DNA of 40,908 bases, from positions 1-40,908 of the forward strand of contig JAPPIB010000044.1 of NCBI GenBank assembly GCA_028820695.1. Direction: 5' to 3'. Origin of the DNA: Acidiferrobacterales bacterium (lineage in GTDB: Bacteria > Pseudomonadota > Gammaproteobacteria > Arenicellales > JAJDZL01). The notes below the pieces were generated by a model. The model made no database searches. It saw nothing but the letters and a program-made list of their open reading frames with translations, and was not told where the DNA came from. The position numbers and the translations under genes were made by a program. The first letter of the stretch is position 1. The number at the start of each line of letters is the position of its first letter. Of the stretch, positions 1 through 7,854 are shown piece after piece.

Positions 1-184
1 TTATACCGGCAGGGCTTTTCTTGTTTTTGACTTGTCTAAAGAGATTTCAGGGTGTAACCTGAAAACTCACAATTTGCCGAAGCAGGATACCATTTATGAG
101 TTTGCTGAGTTTCACGAAAATGTACATACTGGTTTCAGAGCATACAAAATCACATCAATTGTCATAATTCAACAGGAAAAATTC

Positions 185-646
185 ATGGAAAACGTCATCA
201 GAACATCCAGATTGGTACTGATCGCAGTAGGCTTGCTGATCGTCTCGGTTCAGACATTTGCTGCAGAACCACCGGTATTTACCGGCCGGGGAGAGTTTGC
301 GATCAACGGGTATGATGCAGTTGCCTATCACACCGAGCGCAAGCCGGTCAAGGGGGACAGTCAATTCACCGCGCAGTGGAACGGAGCCAAGTGGCGTTTC
401 GCCAGCGAGGAGAATCGCAGCCTGTTCGAATCAGACCCGGAACGATGGGCTCCGCAGTATGGGGGATATTGCGCGTGGGCTGTCTCCAACAACTACACGG
501 CGAAAACCGACCCTGACGCCTGGTCGGTCGTGGATGATCGGCTCTATCTGAACTACAATCGGCGCATCCGCAAGAAGTGGAGCAAGGATATCCCGGGAAA
601 CATAAAACGCGGCGATGCGAATTGGCCGGCGGTTTTGAAGAAATGA
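185..646 (+). CDS. Exported YHS-domain protein
   Basis: A 153-residue protein that probably acts in the periplasm. Residues 1-27 form a signal peptide (basic start, hydrophobic core, Ala-Ala before the predicted cut). The rest is a YHS-type domain: NGYDAVAYHT near residues 41-50, then YGGYCAWAVS near 92-101 and a DPDAW...LYLNYN block near 109-125. YHS domains are often linked to metal handling, but the exact role of this small secreted family is not established. I chose the ATG at 185 because an AGGAAA sequence lies just upstream and because the reading frame before it looks non-coding. It is followed by a short gap and then a leftward toxin-antitoxin pair, so it is probably monocistronic. 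Family assignment is good; function unknown. Confidence 0.85.
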   Translation: MENVIRTSRLVLIAVGLLIVSVQTFAAEPPVFTGRGEFAINGYDAVAYHTERKPVKGDSQFTAQWNGAKWRFASEENRSLFESDPERWAPQYGGYCAWAVSNNYTAKTDPDAWSVVDDRLYLNYNRRIRKKWSKDIPGNIKRGDANWPAVLKK

Positions 647-831
647 TTGGTTCGGGTCCGACGGACACACTTGAAAATATGCTGTGATACTTTGCCTTGA
701 AAAACAGTTTTCATTGTGCAGGCGATTGACGCCAGTCATGACGGTTTGACTCAAACATCTCGAGGCTAGTATTCTTTCATATATCAGTCAACATTCGCCA
801 CCAAAGTTCATCCACTTCACCAGAATTGTGA

Positions 832-1224
832 CTACACGACAAATACTCTAATGTCGGTTTTGGAAAAATCTTCTCCTTTAAACAACAAACGCTGATCAAG
901 TGACCTTGCCAGCGCATAAGTGAAACAATCGCCAAAATTCAACTGAGCAGGATGTCTGCCTTTCCCGAATTCCAGGAATGCTCTGCGCGCGATTACCGCC
1001 TGATTGTAATCAACTGAACGCATTCGAATTTCTGCCTTGTCTATGAATACGTCCAATTCCCTGAGCGCACTCGCACCATAACGCGAAACGAGAACTTGCG
1101 ATGCCTCTGCAAACGATACAGTAGACATATTCTTATAGGCAACAGAGCCTATCGCTTCAACGAATCTCTCTCGTTCTGGTTCCGTCTGCAGTATGGCGAC
1201 GATTGCTGACGTGTCAATAACCAT
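832..1224 (-). CDS. vapC: PIN-domain toxin ribonuclease, VapC type
   Basis: A 130-residue PIN-domain protein, probably the RNase toxin of a type II toxin-antitoxin pair. The acidic quartet of the family is visible: D4 in MVIDTSA, E40 in SFAEA, D99 in LNFGDC and D119 near the end. Length is typical for VapC. The antitoxin stop and this ATG overlap as TGATG, so translation is probably coupled. A TTG one codon upstream is a possible alternative start. VapC proteins cleave specific RNAs when their antitoxin is degraded; the target here cannot be read from sequence. The name is by family, not orthology. Confidence 0.87.
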   Translation of the reverse strand: MVIDTSAIVAILQTEPERERFVEAIGSVAYKNMSTVSFAEASQVLVSRYGASALRELDVFIDKAEIRMRSVDYNQAVIARRAFLEFGKGRHPAQLNFGDCFTYALARSLDQRLLFKGEDFSKTDIRVFVV

Positions 1225-1478
1225 CAACTTGGCAAGCCATCTTCGTTGTAGCCCATAATTTCATCGTCACTTCTATCGTCAATGACCGGCAAGGCCGCAC
1301 AACGCAACGCAATTTCATTAAGCTCATCAACCAAACTCTTGCCGGACCGATCTCGTTGAATTCGCTCCAAACGTTCTTTCAACGCCACTGTGACAGCGGT
1401 TGTCTTTGTCTCGCCAGTCAGTTCGGCCACCGTTATGGCCAACTGTTCTGTCCTTGGATTTCGAATATTTAATGCCAT
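1224..1478 (-). CDS. vapB: VapB-type antitoxin
   Basis: An 84-residue protein immediately upstream of and overlapping the PIN toxin, as expected for an antitoxin. The N-terminal half (residues 1-45, with ALNIRNP...AELTGETKTTAV) matches the short DNA-binding family found with many VapC toxins (PSK/Rv0623-type). The C-terminal acidic tail (DDRSDDEIMGYNEDGLPS) is the kind of flexible segment that wraps the toxin. Such antitoxins normally repress their own operon through sites just upstream of the start; the 70 bases between this gene and the divergent cupin gene could hold that operator, but I see no clear palindrome. Confidence 0.83.
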   Translation of the reverse strand: MALNIRNPRTEQLAITVAELTGETKTTAVTVALKERLERIQRDRSGKSLVDELNEIALRCAALPVIDDRSDDEIMGYNEDGLPS

Positions 1479-1548
1479 TATTTCAATACGTGTAGATAAT
1501 GTGCTACATTGTATACAACTTTACAGTTCTTCCAATTCTAAAAAAAAG

Positions 1549-1890
1549 ATGAAGCCTATTCAATCAGACAAGCGAAAGGTTGTAAATATTGACGTCGGGG
1601 AGTTCAAACCGCTCGTGGACGACAACGGGCGGGTGGACGGCGAGGTCCTGCAGGCCAATGGAAACTATGACTTGGGTTGCGGTTTTCACGTCTATCGTAT
1701 GCCGCCGGGACATACCACGACACGGCATATACACAACGGAGACGAAGACTTTCTGATCCTGGAAGGTGAAATTGTCGACCATGATGGATTTCGATATCGC
1801 AAAGGTGATCTGGTGTGGCTGGAGGCCGGTACCGAACACAACTCGTACACCGAGCATGGCGCGCTGATCGCAGTCTTTTTCCGCAACTGA
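1549..1890 (+). CDS. Single-domain cupin protein
   Basis: A 113-residue protein with one complete cupin. Motif 1 is intact around residues 55-72 (GH....RHIHNGDE......G, the HxHxxxE arrangement that binds a metal), and motif 2 follows as GDLVWLEAGTEHNSY, with Glu-Ala-Gly in place of the usual PxG and its His retained. Small cupins serve as dioxygenases, isomerases or metabolite sensors, so the substrate cannot be assigned. The ATG at 1549 is preceded only by an A-rich run, with no clear Shine-Dalgarno. It is divergent from vapBC and convergent with the cyclodeaminase-like gene; a perfect hairpin begins at its stop codon. Confidence 0.85.
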   Translation: MKPIQSDKRKVVNIDVGEFKPLVDDNGRVDGEVLQANGNYDLGCGFHVYRMPPGHTTTRHIHNGDEDFLILEGEIVDHDGFRYRKGDLVWLEAGTEHNSYTEHGALIAVFFRN

Positions 1891-1905
1891 GCCGCGTTCG
1901 GCTCA
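1888..1905. terminator. Hairpin between convergent genes
   Basis: TGAGCCG (1888-1894, including the cupin stop codon) pairs perfectly with CGGCTCA (1899-1905) around a CGTT loop. The position between two converging genes suggests a transcription-ending hairpin usable from either strand. There is no T-tract on either side, so intrinsic termination is not certain. Confidence 0.4.
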
Positions 1906-1944
1906 GATGACCCGGCGCTTCGGGATGATCAGATTGCGACCGGC

Positions 1945-2895
1945 TTATCGAAACTTGTCGTATATATAGCGGGCAGTCATCAGGTCAAGGTGCCCTCCGC
2001 CGCCATTTTTGAACAATGTGACGTCCTGTGTTGAATTCCGTCCGCGGACAGACCCGCAGCACAGCTCATACAGATCGCCCCGCACATCTGACTCGGCAAT
2101 CACACCGGCTTCGATTGGAATTGTGATCTCGCCGATCTCGCCGATCGTGGTTTTTCTTGAGTCAACGAATATTCTTGACCTTTGGATGGCATCGTCATCC
2201 GCTTCCCGCATATCAAGTCGATAAGCGCCGATGAGGTCAAGATGTGATCCGGGCGACAGCCAATTTCCGCGGATGATCGGATCGACGGTCATGGTGGCTG
2301 AGCTGATCAGTTCGGCGTTTCGCACAGTTGATTCGATATCTTGACTCGCTTCGATTTCAACGCGGTCGATACTCATTGAATCTGCGAGCGTCTGTGCGCG
2401 AGAAAACGTACGGTTCCAGATGGTTACAGTATCAATTGTCGTATGAACCGCGCAATGGGCGCGGATGAGATGAGGCGCCATGGCTCCCGCTCCGATCATC
2501 GCCATTGACTTGGGATTTGAGTTGGCCAGCAGCTTAGATCCCAAAGCAGAATCAGCAGCGGTCTTATAGTAAGTCATTGCGGTTCCGTCGATGACTGCTG
2601 CAGGCACTCCGTCCTTGCCGTCGTACAAAGCGTAGATTGCGTGGATGGCAGGCAGATCAGAAAACTTCGAATTGTTCGGGAATACGCTGGCGGCCTTCAG
2701 TCCGAGCACGCTGCCGTGACTCCAAGCGGCACGGATCAGCAGATGATTGTCCGCAGCCGGCTCTTCCTGCGGACTTGACAGGAGCATGTCTTTGAGGTCT
2801 GCCGGTGTTTCCCGGTGAAAGGTTTCAAGCGCATTGACAAGACTTGGGTAACAGGCACATGCCTGATGGACCTGGTCGGCTGAAACAAATTGCAT
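1945..2895 (-). CDS. Ornithine cyclodeaminase / mu-crystallin family protein
   Basis: A 316-residue protein of the ornithine cyclodeaminase/mu-crystallin family. It shows the NAD(P)-binding GAGAMAPH turn near residues 137-144, a family-typical DGTAMTYYKTAADSAL block near 103-118 and a DLIGAYRLDMRE segment near 221-232. Members include ornithine cyclodeaminase, ketimine reductases and the EutC protein of ectoine use; residues alone do not decide among them. The ATG at 2895 lacks an obvious ribosome-binding site. It lies 35 bases downstream of the dioxygenase-like gene on the same strand, so the two are probably cotranscribed. Confidence 0.85.
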   Translation of the reverse strand: MQFVSADQVHQACACYPSLVNALETFHRETPADLKDMLLSSPQEEPAADNHLLIRAAWSHGSVLGLKAASVFPNNSKFSDLPAIHAIYALYDGKDGVPAAVIDGTAMTYYKTAADSALGSKLLANSNPKSMAMIGAGAMAPHLIRAHCAVHTTIDTVTIWNRTFSRAQTLADSMSIDRVEIEASQDIESTVRNAELISSATMTVDPIIRGNWLSPGSHLDLIGAYRLDMREADDDAIQRSRIFVDSRKTTIGEIGEITIPIEAGVIAESDVRGDLYELCCGSVRGRNSTQDVTLFKNGGGGHLDLMTARYIYDKFR

Positions 2896-2930
2896 GGGAA
2901 ATGGATCGCGAGCGAAATTTCAGGTTTGGA

Positions 2931-3764
2931 TCAGGTTCTGTGGCTCGTCCAATCCGTATCCGAGTAAAGAATTTTGCGATAGTTCTCATTGGACTTCCTG
3001 TGGAACTCCACTGCGACCGGATCGAAGTCTCTGGAGGGTTCCGGTTCGTGAACAAAATTCCCGTGGAGATCTTCACCGCAGATCATCGTCGCACTGTCCC
3101 AATCCGACTTGAGTTGCTTTGAAACAGTGGAAACATATCGGATTGCGATGCCGAGTCGCCGGTCGTCGCTGCGGTTCGGGTGTGATGCATGCGCAATTCG
3201 ATAGGTAAAGAACACCGCTTCCCCGGTCCCAACTTCGATATTGACTGCCTTGCTCTCGTCGATCCCTTCGCAGATCGTCTGACCTCGGGTCAGCATGTTG
3301 TCGTTGTGGTATGTATCTTCATGCGCAAGCGCGTCTTCAAGATGGCTGCCAGGAATCATGCGCATGCATCCACTTTCCACTGTAGCGGGAGAGAGTGCGA
3401 TCCATGCAGTCAGAAGTTGGTCCCCATCAATTCCCCAATATTGGCTGTCCTGATGCCACGAGACAAATTGATCTGAATTCGCTTCCTTCAACCAAAGATC
3501 AGTGCCCCAGCACATCAGATTCGGACCCAATAGGGCTTGCACATTTTGAACGATTGCCGGCGAGCGGATCAGGTCGGCAATCCATTTGTACAGAAGATGA
3601 CACTTCAGTCGGTAACCGCCTTTCAACTCCCCGATGACCGTTTCAACTGCCTGCAGGCGATTTCGGTAGTCGACAGCTTCCTTTTCACTCATCACGCGGA
3701 CCGCCGGTGTGAATCCGTCATTTCGAAACTGTCTGATGGCGCTGCTTGAGAGTGGTTCTGGCAT
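2931..3764 (-). CDS. Phytanoyl-CoA dioxygenase (PhyH) family protein
   Basis: A 277-residue Fe(II)/2-oxoglutarate-dependent dioxygenase of the PhyH family. The facial triad is visible: H104 and D106 in VSWHQDSQYW, with the distal His at H192 in IAHASHPNRS. R203 in the following RRLGIAIRY segment is placed to bind 2-oxoglutarate. The family hydroxylates very different small molecules (phytanoyl-CoA, ectoine, others), so no substrate is claimed. It appears to head a leftward two-gene unit with the cyclodeaminase-like gene and is divergent from the ten-gene operon starting at 4055. Confidence 0.87.
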   Translation of the reverse strand: MPEPLSSSAIRQFRNDGFTPAVRVMSEKEAVDYRNRLQAVETVIGELKGGYRLKCHLLYKWIADLIRSPAIVQNVQALLGPNLMCWGTDLWLKEANSDQFVSWHQDSQYWGIDGDQLLTAWIALSPATVESGCMRMIPGSHLEDALAHEDTYHNDNMLTRGQTICEGIDESKAVNIEVGTGEAVFFTYRIAHASHPNRSDDRRLGIAIRYVSTVSKQLKSDWDSATMICGEDLHGNFVHEPEPSRDFDPVAVEFHRKSNENYRKILYSDTDWTSHRT

Positions 3765-3828
3765 TGTGGGCTCAGCTGACTGTTGTTTATCCTGATGAAT
3801 CCTGACAATGTGTCTGCGAACTGCTATA

Positions 3829-4037
3829 GTCCGACAAACTCAATGATACTTCAAACCAGTTGTGGTTACAGAGCCGAGGATGGCAGCGATGCGGCGGGAC
3901 CGGATTCAGGACAGTCATAAGGTTCGAGCTGCGAAACGACATACGAATGGTATGGACCGTCGACCGTATCGTGCACATGTCTGATAAACGAACCTGGAAA
4001 TCAGAATAAAATAACCAACGTCCGACAAAATGAATCA
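3829..4037. repeat. Paired 18-bp imperfect direct repeat in a divergent promoter region
   Basis: The 290-base gap between the leftward PhyH gene and the rightward operon contains two copies of an 18-base element at 3829-3846 and 4020-4037. The first ten bases are identical (GTCCGACAAA) and 15 of 18 match overall. The second copy is 17 bases before the ATG at 4055. This is the only intergenic structure I could find there; it could be a regulator binding site. No regulator gene is nearby, and similar 9-mers occur by chance inside coding sequence (for example near 10497 and 24625). Confidence 0.35.
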
Positions 4038-4054
4038 ATCGTGCGGGTAGTCTG

Positions 4055-5206
4055 ATGGCGACATTTTTTTCTGAAGCAGAATTCCAAGAGCGCAGAGACA
4101 GGACTGCAGAACGTCTCAGACTGGATGAGCTTGACAGCATACTGATCTTTCGTCAGGAAAGCATGTACTACCTGACCGGGTATGATACGTTTGGCTATTG
4201 TTTCTTTCAGTGTCTATATCTGGATGTCAGCGGAAGATATGCACTGCTTACCCGATTGCCGGACCTGCGACAGGCACAGATCACGTCAACCATCAGTGAC
4301 ATACGAGTGTGGGTTGATCAGGCCGGACACAATCCCGTCGATGATCTGATTGCGATGCTCGACGATTTCAGTTGTCGCGGCAAACGACTGGGTATCGAGC
4401 TTCACGCATATGGTCTGACTGCCCAGTTATGGGGCCGGATCGAACCCGCACTGTCCGACTACTGTAGTCTTGTGGATGCGTCTGATCTGGTGAGTGCGCT
4501 GAGAGTCATCAAATCTCCCGCCGAGATCAGTTATGTTGAGCGGGCCGCCGCGCTTGCCGATGATGCCCTTGATGCGGCAATCCAGACGACGCACCCGGGG
4601 GCGTTCGAAGGAGACATACTGGCAGCGATGCATGCTGCAATCTACCGTGGAGGGGGCGATGATCCGGCGAATGAGTTTATAATCGGTTCGGGTGAAAATG
4701 CGTTGCTATGCCGCTACCACACCGGGCGGCGGACACTTTCCGATGACGATCAATTGACATTGGAATTCGCCGGGGTGTACAGACACTACCATGCCTGTCT
4801 CATGCGTACGATTCTGGTCGGAAAACCCGATCCGCGACAAAAGAAGATGTCGGCGGCATGTGAACATGCCATCTCCGCCTGCAAGGATGTGCTTGTACCC
4901 GGTGCGTCAGTCGGTGAGGTTTTTGATACACACGCTCGAATCATGGATGATCACGGATTCAGGAATATGCGCATGAATGCCTGCGGCTACAGTCTAGGCA
5001 CGACATATGCACCGACCTGGATGGATTGGCCAATGTTCTATACCGGCAATCCGGTAACTGTGGAACCAAATATGGTTTATTTCTTGCACATGATTCTGTT
5101 TGACTCCGACAATAATCTGGCGATGACACTGGGTGAGACTGTGCATGTGACGCAAGAAGGTCCGCGCACTTTGAGCCGACATGGTACGGAGCTTATCTGT
5201 TGCTGA
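4055..5206 (+). CDS. Creatinase-like M24 family protein lacking most metal ligands
   Basis: A 383-residue pita-bread fold protein with a creatinase/aminopeptidase-P-type N-terminal domain (about 1-135) and a C-terminal M24 domain (about 150-375). Of the five metal ligands of metallopeptidases, the first Asp is E237, the second is C248 (ACLMRT where SDITRT is usual), the catalytic His is Y312 (GYSLG for GHGIG), the EPxM Glu is kept as E337, and the last Glu is shifted or lost (LGETV). This pattern suggests a metal-independent or altered hydrolase like creatinase rather than a peptidase. It is the first gene of the operon, 34-76 bases from the MttB homologue depending on that gene's start. Substrate unknown; an ectoine-hydrolase-like role is possible but not supported by specific motifs. 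Confidence 0.82.
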   Translation: MATFFSEAEFQERRDRTAERLRLDELDSILIFRQESMYYLTGYDTFGYCFFQCLYLDVSGRYALLTRLPDLRQAQITSTISDIRVWVDQAGHNPVDDLIAMLDDFSCRGKRLGIELHAYGLTAQLWGRIEPALSDYCSLVDASDLVSALRVIKSPAEISYVERAAALADDALDAAIQTTHPGAFEGDILAAMHAAIYRGGGDDPANEFIIGSGENALLCRYHTGRRTLSDDDQLTLEFAGVYRHYHACLMRTILVGKPDPRQKKMSAACEHAISACKDVLVPGASVGEVFDTHARIMDDHGFRNMRMNACGYSLGTTYAPTWMDWPMFYTGNPVTVEPNMVYFLHMILFDSDNNLAMTLGETVHVTQEGPRTLSRHGTELICC

Positions 5207-5282
5207 CTGTCGGGACATGAAGGGCGGATTCGGCTGAGAATTGATTTTTGACAGAGATTTGAATGAGTTGAGGCAAATAAAA

Positions 5283-6833
5283 TTGGTGGAAGTTAGACGA
5301 CTTGGAGGAAGGGCGGCGCGCAAGGCCTTGAGAGCCGCACCGCTGGCCGAAGAGGACAAGGCGGTCAAGCCTGGCATGCACGGTGGCCGATTTGCGCCGC
5401 TGACCGATCTGCAGATAAAGCGGGTCAACGAATCGGTAATGGATGCGCTCGAAAACATCGGACTGTCCCAGGCGATTCCTTCCTGTATTGAACTGTTGAC
5501 CAAGGCGGGTTGCACATATACAAATGAGGGACGTCTCACATTTCCGCGTTCGTTGGTAGAGGACACGATTGCGGATGCTGCCCGAAACTTTGTGCTGCAT
5601 GGACAGGACGCCAAGCATGATATGGAGCTGACATCCACGCGGGTGTATTTTGGTACCGCCGGTGCAGCGGTTCACGTGGTTGATGTCGATACACGTGAAT
5701 ATCGAGAATCCCATCTGCTCGATCTATACAACATTGCCAGGATCGTCGATAACATGGAGCATATCCATTTCTTTCAGCGACCGCTGGTTTGTCGGGACCT
5801 GGAGAACCCGCTGGAGATGGATTTCAACACATGCTATGCCAGCATTTCAGGGACGTCCAAGCATGTCGGCACCAGTTGGGTGCTCCCCGAACATTTTGAC
5901 AAGACCATGCAGATGTTGCACATCGTCGCCGGCAGCGAGGGCAAGTGGCGAAAACGGCCGTTTGTGAGTTCCTCATCATGTTTTGTTGTGCCCCCGATGC
6001 GTTTTGCTGAAGATGCGTGTGAAGTCCTGGAAAGAACCGTCCGGGCAGGCATGCCGATTCTTCTATTGGCAGCCGGCCAGGCGGGTGCGACCAGTCCAGC
6101 CTCTCTCGCTGGAGCGGTTGTGCAGGAAGTTGCGGAGACGCTCGCAGGTCTCGTATATGTCAACCAGATCAGCAAAGGTCATCCAGCGATGATCGGTATT
6201 TGGCCGTTTGTCTCCGACCTGCGTACCGGAGCCATGAGCGGAGGTAGCGGGGAACAGGCAGTCCTGATGGCTGCGTGCGGTCAGATGGGGAGATATTATG
6301 ACTTGCCGACGGGAATCGCTGCAGGAATGGCAGATTCCAAAGTGCCGGATGCACAGTCAGGGTTTGAGAAAGGCTATACAACATCACTCGCCGGACACAG
6401 CGGCGCCAATATGGTGTATGAGTCTGCCGGCATGCAGGCGAGCCTGCTGGGTCTCAGTTACGAGGGATTTGTAATTGACAATGACATGCTCGGTGCGGTC
6501 AATCGCTCAGTGCGCGGAATTGAGGTGGATGAGGACTCCCTGTCGATAGAAGTGATGCGCGATGTCTGTATCGGCGGACCTAATCATTACCTTGGCCACG
6601 ATCAGACCATGAACCTGATGCAGAAAGATTATGTCTATCCTGAGGTTGGTGACCGCACGAGTCCAAAGGAATGGGCGGAGCAGGGTTCAACAACTGTGAT
6701 CGAGAAGTCACAGATGATCGTCCAGCAGATCCTGTCCAGCCACTATCCCCGACATATCAACGACGCGACAGACGAGGCTCTGCGAGCGCAGTTTCCTGTT
6801 TGTTTGCCTCGCGATGCGATGCGTCCAAGCTGA
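5283..6833 (+). CDS. MttB-family (trimethylamine methyltransferase-like) protein, non-pyrrolysine
   Basis: About 516 residues, spanning the whole MttB/COG5598 barrel. The family N-terminus is seen as RRLGGRAARKALRAAP, followed by GMHGGRFAPL, DALENIGL and a long barrel with GTSKHVGTSWV, AAGQAGATSPASLAG and GAMSGGSGEQAVLMAA. The frame is open throughout with no internal TAG, so this is the non-pyrrolysine branch, some members of which demethylate glycine betaine or other quaternary amines onto a corrinoid protein. No corrinoid protein gene is in the window. The start is uncertain: TTG 5283 has GAGG nine bases upstream and suits the family N-terminus; TTG 5241 would add 14 residues. Neighbours are the M24 protein and the BKACE enzyme. 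Confidence 0.83.
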   Translation: MVEVRRLGGRAARKALRAAPLAEEDKAVKPGMHGGRFAPLTDLQIKRVNESVMDALENIGLSQAIPSCIELLTKAGCTYTNEGRLTFPRSLVEDTIADAARNFVLHGQDAKHDMELTSTRVYFGTAGAAVHVVDVDTREYRESHLLDLYNIARIVDNMEHIHFFQRPLVCRDLENPLEMDFNTCYASISGTSKHVGTSWVLPEHFDKTMQMLHIVAGSEGKWRKRPFVSSSSCFVVPPMRFAEDACEVLERTVRAGMPILLLAAGQAGATSPASLAGAVVQEVAETLAGLVYVNQISKGHPAMIGIWPFVSDLRTGAMSGGSGEQAVLMAACGQMGRYYDLPTGIAAGMADSKVPDAQSGFEKGYTTSLAGHSGANMVYESAGMQASLLGLSYEGFVIDNDMLGAVNRSVRGIEVDEDSLSIEVMRDVCIGGPNHYLGHDQTMNLMQKDYVYPEVGDRTSPKEWAEQGSTTVIEKSQMIVQQILSSHYPRHINDATDEALRAQFPVCLPRDAMRPS

Positions 6834-6887
6834 CGATCTGATATCTTCCATCGGGTAAGAATATACATTTGATAATAAGGAGTAATA

Positions 6888-7775
6888 ATGAATCAAGAAG
6901 TTGTCATTACTTGTGCGGTAACGGGTGCTGGTGAGACCCAGCACAAACACCCGGATCTTCCGATCACGCCCAAGCAGATCGCGGACGCCTGCGTTGAGGC
7001 AGCGAATGCAGGTGCAGCTGTCACACACATTCATGTGCGCGATCCGGAAACCGGGGCCGGCGCTCGCGACCGAAATTTATTTTCCGAAGTAGTTGACCGT
7101 GTAAGGAGTTCCGGTGTCGACGTAGTGGTCAATCTAACGACCGGTATGGGAGGCGATTATGTCGTCGGTGATGAGACGCCGACGGAGCCTGGACCGGGAA
7201 CTGATTTTGTGATGCCTGAAGAGCGGGTGGCACACGTTGATGACCTGCTCCCCGAAATCTGTTCGCTGGATTGCGGGACCATGAATTTCGGTGAGGGGAA
7301 TATGTTGATGATCAACACACCGAATCATTTGCGACGAGCTGCCGAGCATATCAAGAAGCTTGGTGTGAAACCCGAGCTCGAGGTTTTTGACACTGGACAT
7401 GTCTGGATGGCCAATCAGATGGTGCAGGAAGGACTGATCGATCAGCCACCTCTATATCAGATCTGTCTTGGTATTCCCTATGGCGCACCGGCCACGACAG
7501 CTGCGATGAAGAACATGCGTGACATGCTGCCTGAAGGCTCGAACTGGACCGCTTTCGGGATCAGCCGTCATCAGATGCCGATGGTCGCGCAGGCGGTCCT
7601 GCTCGGCGGCCACGTCCGGGTTGGACTGGAAGACAATCTTTATCTGGAGCGCGGAAAGTTTGCGAGTAACGGCCAGCTGGTGGAAAAGGCGGTAAAGATA
7701 GTCGAGATGTTGGGTGCGAAAGTGGTCGGTCCGGACGCGGCAAGAGAGAAGTTCCGGTTGGCGAAGCACGCATAG
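6888..7775 (+). CDS. BKACE / DUF849 beta-keto acid cleavage enzyme
   Basis: A 295-residue beta-keto acid cleavage enzyme. These zinc enzymes condense a beta-keto acid with acetyl-CoA, giving acetoacetate and a new CoA ester. The zinc-binding pair is H47 and H49 in [11 protein letters not shown]; the family blocks [37 protein letters not shown] and [12 protein letters not shown] are all present. From memory the C-terminal blocks resemble enzymes of carnitine clusters that cleave 3-dehydrocarnitine to betainyl-CoA, which would fit the adjacent MttB homologue, but this is inference. A strong TAAGGAG (6876-6882) sits five bases before the ATG, the best ribosome-binding site in the operon. Confidence 0.88.
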   Translation: MNQEVVITCAVTGAGETQHKHPDLPITPKQIADACVEAANAGAAVTHIHVRDPETGAGARDRNLFSEVVDRVRSSGVDVVVNLTTGMGGDYVVGDETPTEPGPGTDFVMPEERVAHVDDLLPEICSLDCGTMNFGEGNMLMINTPNHLRRAAEHIKKLGVKPELEVFDTGHVWMANQMVQEGLIDQPPLYQICLGIPYGAPATTAAMKNMRDMLPEGSNWTAFGISRHQMPMVAQAVLLGGHVRVGLEDNLYLERGKFASNGQLVEKAVKIVEMLGAKVVGPDAAREKFRLAKHA

Positions 7776-7854
7776 CCACCTCAACAGTCCACGAATCCAA
7801 CCGAAACAGATAGAGAGGTTCTCTCAAGAAGGTCACAGGTATCGTCACAGTCAG

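Noticed and set aside
4055..5206. Ectoine hydrolase (DoeA/EutD)
   Set aside because: It shares the M24 fold, but the N-terminal sequence does not resemble what I recall of DoeA and no doeB-like gene is adjacent.
5283..6833. Pyrrolysine-containing MttB methyltransferase
   Set aside because: The frame has no in-frame TAG and no pyl genes are in the window.
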